NCBI GenBank assembly: GCA_030144725.1
Contig: JASKMD010000007.1
Location: 8,419,568-8,483,567 of the forward strand
DNA from: Haematococcus lacustris
Lineage: Eukaryota > Chlorophyta > Chlorophyceae > Chlamydomonadales > Haematococcaceae
Reading direction: 5' to 3'
DNA: 64,000 bases
Shown: piece after piece, positions 59,066-64,000 of the stretch
How positions within the stretch are numbered: the stretch's first letter is position 1
Layout of the letters: the number at the start of each line of letters is the position of its first letter
Made by a program: the position numbers and the translations under genes
Notes under the pieces: generated by a model
What the model was told of the DNA's origin: nothing
Database searches by the model: none
What the model saw: the letters and a program-made list of their open reading frames with translations, nothing else

Positions 59066-62000
59066 ATGGTAAAATCAGAGGCAGACGTCAGCGCTCCAGC
59101 CGAGCAGCCACAGATGGCAGTCCTTATGCCACAGCCACTGCCCCTGAATGAAGCCACTTCGTTTGTCGAATGGCGACATGGGGCGATGGGCCAGTTGAGG
59201 CTGGCCGGGCTGTGGAAGGCCATTGTTGGCGAGGACACGGACCCAGTTCGCAGTGAGCGTGCGTATGCATGGCTGCTGTGCAACTGCAAGTCGCACTACT
59301 TGCGACTTGTAGTGGCAGCCGAGACAGCACCTGCAGCCTGGAAAGCCCTGCTGGCGGACCAGCAGCCGGACAGCTATCAGCTGTGGGAGCAGCTCAACAG
59401 CTTGCAAATGCAGCCCGGTGAGACTGTGGGGCAGGTGCACAGCAGGCTGCTGGAGATTGTGTGGCAGCTGGCAGCAGTCAAGGAGCAAGTCAGTGAGCCC
59501 CAGCAGGTCATGGCCTTGTTGAAGGCCATGCCTCCCCTGCCGCAGTATGAGAATGCAAGGGACTTCATTACATTTGGGTCCCTGCGCTCCCCACCTTCCC
59601 TCACCGAAGTCAAGCGCACGCTGCAGATTGCAGAATCCCGTGCGCAGCAGGCTGGAGTGTCAGCCCAGCTGGCTGCTGTGCGTCTCCGGGGCAAGGGTGG
59701 GGGTGGTGGGGGTGGTGGGGGTGGCAGCAGCAGCAGCGGCAGCAGCAGCAGCCGCACGCAGCCGGCTGCCGTGCCGGCAGCCTCCTCCTCATCCTCAACC
59801 GCACCGCCACGCCCACGGGCAGCCGCCAACGTCAAGTGCTTCAGATGTGGCAAGCGTGGCCACTACGCACGAGACTGCCCAGAACCCGCACGAGATGGTG
59901 GTACGGCGGGGCGTGGGGCTGGTGGTGAGGGTGGTGGTGCAAGCGGGGGTGGTGCGGGTGGTTGGGCTGGTGCAGGCAAGAGCAGCAGTGGGTCAGCAGG
60001 GTTGTCGAGCGTCACCCTCGCTGCTGTGCATGCGGGCACACTGAGCCATGTGGCTGATGCAGCCCCCCCCTTGCCTGCCTGCATGCCTGCTGAGGCAGGT
60101 GTGGGAGTGGGTGGGGCTGAGGTGCACAGCTGCAGCGCAGAAGGGGGCAGTGTGGTCAGCTGTGGGGACATGACCTGCTGTTGGAGCCATGCAGTAGGGC
60201 TCTCCCCTATGCTGCCCTGTGTAGTCGACAAGCATGCCTCTCTTGCCCCTGAGACAGCTGCAGAGCCAGGCTTGCTAGCTGTTGCCTCTACCCAGCAGCT
60301 GGACAGCAGCATGAGGGTGTGGGTGGCAGATTCTGGGGCTAGTCACCACATCACCCCTGAGCGCTCCTTGCTGCATGGGTATCAAGGGTTTGCGCAGCCA
60401 GTCCCTATGGGGCTGGGCAAGAGCTCAGTGCAGCTGTATGCCTATGGGAAGGGCAGGGTGCGGCTGGCAGTGGATGGGGTGAGGATGGAGCTGCAGGATG
60501 TGTTGTGGGCTCCTGAGGCCAGCACCAACTATTTCTCCACCCTCGCAGCAGCTCAAAAGGGCTGGGAGATCAGGCAGACAGCTGACACCATCACCATGAA
60601 GTCCAGCAAGGGGGAGCTGGTCAAGGGCAGGGTGGTTGGCAGGCAGTATCAGCTCAGCGGTAGCGCGCAGCCTGCTGTGGTGGCATGTGAGCCGCCCGCC
60701 TCAGCGCAAGCTGTGACTGCAGTCACACCGCAGCTGCTGCATGAGCGGCTGGGCCATCTCAGTTACCGGGCCATGGGTGATATGATCAGCAAGGGGATGG
60801 TGGAAGGGGTGGAACTCAGCGCGGGGCAGTGCAGAGCAGCAGGTAGTGGGGTGTGTCCTGGCTGTGCAGCGGGCAAGCTGCACCGGCGTGTAGCCGACAC
60901 GCTGCCCTCCCTTGCTGCCCGGGTTGCAGCACCCTGCGACCTTGTGCACACTGATGTGTGCGGTCCCCTCCGCATTCCCAATGCTGCTGGCTACTGTTTT
61001 GTGCTCACCTTCCTTGATGAGCACAGTGGGCTGTCACTCATCGCTCTTCTCAAGGCCAAGTCAGAGGTGCCAGCAGCCATCAGGGATGCAGTCGAGTGGT
61101 TTGAGACACAGGGGGGCCGCAAGGTCAAGGTGTTGCGCAGCGACCGGGGGACTGAGTATGTCAACCAGGCTGTCAGGGAGTTCCTCAGTGGGAAAGGCAT
61201 CATCCACCAGCAGACCGCCCCGTACAGCCCGCAGCAGAATGGCAGCGCAGAACGCCTCAACCGCACGCTGTTTGAGAAGGGTCGGTGCCTGCTATACAGC
61301 AGTGGGCTCTCAGTCAACTTCTGGCCCTATGCCTTGCGCTTTGCCAATTATGTGCGCAACCTGTCCCTGGTGCGAGGCAAGGCGGGCACTCCCTGGGAGC
61401 TGTTCTGGGGGGTGCGGCCCGATCTGTCAGCGTTGCGGGTGTTCGGGGCACGGGCGTATGCCCACGTGCCCGAGCACATGCGCAGCAAGCTGGGCAGTAA
61501 AGCGGTGCAGGGGGTGTTTGTAGGATATGAGCTGAGCAGCAAGGCTTACCAGGTGCTGCTACCTGGTGGCAAGCTCTTGATCACCAAGGACGTGGTGTTC
61601 GATGAGCTTGACCGGGGGCTGCCCACCCGGGAGGCAGATCTGGCCATGCTCTTGCCACAGCCTGAGCCAGAGCCGGGGGTGTTGGTGCCGCATGCTGTGC
61701 ATGTGCCGGTTGAGGTGCAGTTGCCTGCACCGCCAGCAGCTGTACCAGCTCCGCTAGAGCGCGCGCCAGCACCACCAGGTGGTGCAACCAGCAGCGCAGA
61801 GGCTGGCAGCAGCAGCAGCGCAGGGGCTGGCAGCGGCAGCAGCGCAAGGGCTGGCAGCAGCAGCAGCGCAGGGGCTGGCAGCAGCAGCAGCGCAGGGGCT
61901 GGCAGCAGCAGCAGCGCAGGGGCTGGCAGCGGTGCTGCTGGTAGTGGTGGGGGCACAGAGGCTGTTGGCAGAGGCAGTGGCGCAGCGGGTGCAGCAGGTG

Positions 62001-63667
62001 GGGAAGGTAGTGGTGCTGCAAACCTCCTGCGCCAATCCAGCCGGCTGCGGGGTATTCAGCCTGAGTTCGCTGGTGTCAGATCTGTGGCTGTGGCAGAGCT
62101 TCCTGCAGAGGGGCCAGCAATTCCAGCTACCATTAAGGAGGCTTTGGCTGGGCCGCAGTCAGAGCAGTGGTCATTGGCTGCTGATGAGGAGATGCAGTCG
62201 TTGCTGAGCTATGGCACCTGGGAGCTGGTTGAGCTGCCCGAGGGGTGCCGTCCTCTGGATAACCGCTGGGTGTTTTCAGTCAAGCGGGATGGGCGGGGCA
62301 GCATAGTGCGGTTCAAGGCAAGGCTGGTGGTCAAGGGGTTTCTGCAGCGGGAGGGCATTGACTTCCATGAGCTGCATGCCCCGGTCAGCAAGCATGCCAC
62401 GGTGCGGGCCCTGCTAGCTGTAGCAGCAGCTGAGGACATGGAGCTAGAGCATTTGGATGTCAAGACAGCCTTTCTCAATGGCAAGCTCGAAGAGGTCATC
62501 TACATGCACCAGCCTGCCGGGTATGAGGATGGCTCGGGGCGGGTCTGCCGCCTCCACCGTGCTCTCTATGGCCTGCGCCAGGCCCCGCGTGCCTGGCATG
62601 CGCGTCTCAAGGAGGAGCTGGAGCAGCTGGGTTTCACAGCCTCAGCTGCAGACAGCTGCCTGTTCACTATGATGCGGGGCAGCAGCAAGGTGTTGTTGGC
62701 AGTCTATGTCGACGACTGCCTGCTAGCAGTCAGCAAGGGGGACATGGGGACGCTCGAGTGGGTCAAGCAGCAGCTGGCAGCTGTGTTTGATATCCATCAG
62801 CTGGGGCCTGTGGAGCAGTTTCTGGGCATGCGCATCAGCCGGGACCGTGCTGCCCGTCAGCTGGTGTTGAGCCAGGAGCAATACGCTCTGTCCGTGGTAG
62901 ACCGCTATGGCCTGGCTGACAGCAGACCCCGGGCTGTGCCACTGAGCACGGCTGAGCAGCTGCAACGGGAAGGGGTGCAGCAGCAGTCAGAGGGGGGTCA
63001 CAGCTTTGCAGAAGTGATCGGCAGTCTGCAGCACTTGGCTGTGGTGTCACGGCCAGACATTGCACATGCTGTGGGGGTGCTCGCCAAGTTCATGTCTGCT
63101 CCTACCAAGGAGCACTGGCGGGTTCTGCGCGGGGTGCTGCGCTATGTGGCTGACACAGCAGCCATGGGGCTGATGTATGGGGCCTCAGCCGGGCTGGTGG
63201 GGTTCTGTGACGCCGACTTTGCCGGTGACACAGATACCCGCCGCAGCACCACGGGGCATGTGTTTATGCTGCATGGGGGTGCAGTGTCCTGGTCTAGCCG
63301 TCGGCAGCCCACAGTCGCAGCAAGCACCACCGAGTCTGAGTATATGGCATGCTCAGCAGCAGGGAAGGAGGGTCTGTGGCTGCGGGGTGTGTTGGCTGAT
63401 CTGTCTTTGGGCTCTGCTGTGGTGCAGCCTGTCACCATCATGTGTGACAATGAGGCTGCTCTCACTCTGGTCAAGCATCCTATTGCATCTGCTCGTTCTA
63501 AGCACATTGATGTCCTTCATCATTTTGTGCGTGAGCGGGTGGCGCGTGGTGAGCTGGTCTTCAAGTTCTGTGGCTCTGCAGCCAATGTGGCTGATGTGTT
63601 CACCAAGGCTCTGCCTTCTGTCAAGTTTGAGTTTTGCAAGGCTGGTATGGGAATGGTGAAGCTGTGA
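59066..63667 (+). CDS. gag-pol: Ty1/copia Gag-Pol polyprotein
   Basis: 1533 aa from ATG 59066. Gag-type domain about 25-200 (FVEWRHGAMGQLRLAGLWKA). Gly/Ser linker, then zinc knuckle CFRCGKRGHYARDC near 258. Protease DSGASHH with Asp422. Integrase: zinc-binding HERLGH...CPGCAAGK (about 556-600) and catalytic DVCGPL (about 631), RSDRGTEY (about 693), NGSAERLNRTL (about 730). AGSSSSAGAG linker repeats about 910-960. Reverse transcriptase DVKTAFLNGKLEE (about 1132) and YVDDCLL (about 1214). RNase H CDADFAG (about 1382), ESEYMA (about 1424), ADVFTKALP at the end. Integrase before reverse transcriptase is the copia order. Gag and Pol share one frame with no frameshift or stop. All catalytic motifs appear intact. 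Confidence 0.97.
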   Translation: MVKSEADVSAPAEQPQMAVLMPQPLPLNEATSFVEWRHGAMGQLRLAGLWKAIVGEDTDPVRSERAYAWLLCNCKSHYLRLVVAAETAPAAWKALLADQQPDSYQLWEQLNSLQMQPGETVGQVHSRLLEIVWQLAAVKEQVSEPQQVMALLKAMPPLPQYENARDFITFGSLRSPPSLTEVKRTLQIAESRAQQAGVSAQLAAVRLRGKGGGGGGGGGGSSSSGSSSSRTQPAAVPAASSSSSTAPPRPRAAANVKCFRCGKRGHYARDCPEPARDGGTAGRGAGGEGGGASGGGAGGWAGAGKSSSGSAGLSSVTLAAVHAGTLSHVADAAPPLPACMPAEAGVGVGGAEVHSCSAEGGSVVSCGDMTCCWSHAVGLSPMLPCVVDKHASLAPETAAEPGLLAVASTQQLDSSMRVWVADSGASHHITPERSLLHGYQGFAQPVPMGLGKSSVQLYAYGKGRVRLAVDGVRMELQDVLWAPEASTNYFSTLAAAQKGWEIRQTADTITMKSSKGELVKGRVVGRQYQLSGSAQPAVVACEPPASAQAVTAVTPQLLHERLGHLSYRAMGDMISKGMVEGVELSAGQCRAAGSGVCPGCAAGKLHRRVADTLPSLAARVAAPCDLVHTDVCGPLRIPNAAGYCFVLTFLDEHSGLSLIALLKAKSEVPAAIRDAVEWFETQGGRKVKVLRSDRGTEYVNQAVREFLSGKGIIHQQTAPYSPQQNGSAERLNRTLFEKGRCLLYSSGLSVNFWPYALRFANYVRNLSLVRGKAGTPWELFWGVRPDLSALRVFGARAYAHVPEHMRSKLGSKAVQGVFVGYELSSKAYQVLLPGGKLLITKDVVFDELDRGLPTREADLAMLLPQPEPEPGVLVPHAVHVPVEVQLPAPPAAVPAPLERAPAPPGGATSSAEAGSSSSAGAGSGSSARAGSSSSAGAGSSSSAGAGSSSSAGAGSGAAGSGGGTEAVGRGSGAAGAAGGEGSGAANLLRQSSRLRGIQPEFAGVRSVAVAELPAEGPAIPATIKEALAGPQSEQWSLAADEEMQSLLSYGTWELVELPEGCRPLDNRWVFSVKRDGRGSIVRFKARLVVKGFLQREGIDFHELHAPVSKHATVRALLAVAAAEDMELEHLDVKTAFLNGKLEEVIYMHQPAGYEDGSGRVCRLHRALYGLRQAPRAWHARLKEELEQLGFTASAADSCLFTMMRGSSKVLLAVYVDDCLLAVSKGDMGTLEWVKQQLAAVFDIHQLGPVEQFLGMRISRDRAARQLVLSQEQYALSVVDRYGLADSRPRAVPLSTAEQLQREGVQQQSEGGHSFAEVIGSLQHLAVVSRPDIAHAVGVLAKFMSAPTKEHWRVLRGVLRYVADTAAMGLMYGASAGLVGFCDADFAGDTDTRRSTTGHVFMLHGGAVSWSSRRQPTVAASTTESEYMACSAAGKEGLWLRGVLADLSLGSAVVQPVTIMCDNEAALTLVKHPIASARSKHIDVLHHFVRERVARGELVFKFCGSAANVADVFTKALPSVKFEFCKAGMGMVKL

Positions 63668-63731
63668 CGTAGGGCTGAGACCCAGTAGCTTTGATGTTTA
63701 GTCTAAGTTGTGAGGTCTGATGGCCTGGCCT

Positions 63732-63740
63732 GAGGGGGTG
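63732..63740 (+). promoter_or_regulatory. Polypurine tract before the 3' LTR
   Basis: GAGGGGGTG directly abuts the TGTTGG start of the 3' LTR, the expected place for the plus-strand priming tract; one T interrupts the purines. Confidence 0.7.
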
Positions 63741-63982
63741 TGTTGGAGCAAGGCATGCTAGGTTCAGCCAGCCCATCAGGGGTTGAGCTAACTGTATCTC
63801 AAGTGTGACTTCTGTTTTAGGCTCCGCTCAGTGACGTAGTGCTTTACTGTGTTTGTCCGGTGAAGCGCTGCCTCTTAGCGAGGGCCTCTTTCTCTTTCAG
63901 GTGGGCTTTATACTTGCTATAGTGTGTAACTGTGTTTGTCCGGTGAAGCGCTGCCTCTTAGCGAGGGCCTCTTTCTCTTTCA
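63741..63982 (+). repeat. 3' LTR of the copia element
   Basis: 242 bp, appears identical to the 5' LTR at 58797-59038, including the internal 83-bp duplication. Followed by GATAG. Confidence 0.95.
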
Positions 63983-64000
63983 GATAGCAAAGCTATTTTG

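Larger units (their letters stand above)
58797..63982 (+). mobile_element. Complete Ty1/copia LTR retrotransposon
   Basis: LTRs of 242 bp at 58797-59038 and 63741-63982 start TGTTGG, end TTTCA and appear identical base for base. GATAG (58792-58796 and 63983-63987) is a 5-bp target duplication. Between them lie a primer-binding site, one uninterrupted gag-pol ORF and a purine-rich tract (GAGGGGGTG) before the 3' LTR. Intact ORF plus identical LTRs point to very recent insertion and a potentially active copy. Confidence 0.97.

Overview
The window looks like nuclear DNA of a chlorophycean green alga (Chlamydomonadales). The evidence is: GC-rich sequence, small exons with GT-AG introns, huge simple-sequence arrays, poly-Ser/poly-Gln coding tracts, and a TTAGGG interstitial array. 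A recurrent degenerate protein motif (NMQRIGESRW) that I associate with Haematococcus-type genomes makes Haematococcus a reasonable guess, not a proof. Very few of the long open frames are genes: the longest ones at 2.3-5.3, 20.3-25.7, 33.7-36.3 and 36.9-38.6 kb are translations of satellites. The single-copy genes are split into short exons and had to be assembled from splice signals and reading phase.

Host genes I can assemble: (1) a zinc-type alcohol dehydrogenase/MDR oxidoreductase, minus strand, 7 exons, 12987-18133; (2) a 105-aa ubiquitin-fold protein, plus strand, 41591-41998; (3) a 331-aa protein of unknown function, minus strand, 42426-44224; (4) a ZCCHC10-like zinc-knuckle protein with Ser/Asp and probably Arg/Asp/Ser tails, plus strand, 48529-53156; (5) a Sec14/CRAL-TRIO lipid-transfer protein ending in a CaaX-like CCIM, minus strand, 55126-58190. 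Weaker gene candidates lie at 8190-8665, 18681-19390, 26952-27245, 29361-29817 and 44959-45914.

Mobile DNA dominates the rest. 1-9.5 kb holds pentanucleotide arrays, a palindromic minisatellite and a gag-only LTR-retrotransposon fragment. 9536-12680 is a DNA transposon with 26-bp terminal inverted repeats (TIRs) and a transposase-like ORF. 19861-26034 is a 6.2-kb element with very long inverted arms and an 8-bp target duplication. Its core contains a non-LTR retrotransposon 3' fragment, a tRNA-derived SINE that shares that fragment's 3' tail, and a 225-bp satellite. 27588-29294 is a complete PIF/Harbinger element. 32087-40915 is an 8.8-kb hAT-type element (13-bp TIR, 8-bp duplication) filled with CCAGTACTGG satellites and carrying a nested 248-bp hAT MITE. 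58797-63982 is a complete, apparently very young Ty1/copia retrotransposon with identical LTRs.

Five degenerate copies of a coding element resembling the C-terminal RuvC part of TnpB/Fanzor nucleases are scattered at 12.7, 17.0, 44.8, 46.8-47.4 and 50.4-51.1 kb; two of them lie antisense in introns of host genes. I assembled all splice models by eye from GT/AG sites and phase; they have not been checked against transcripts.
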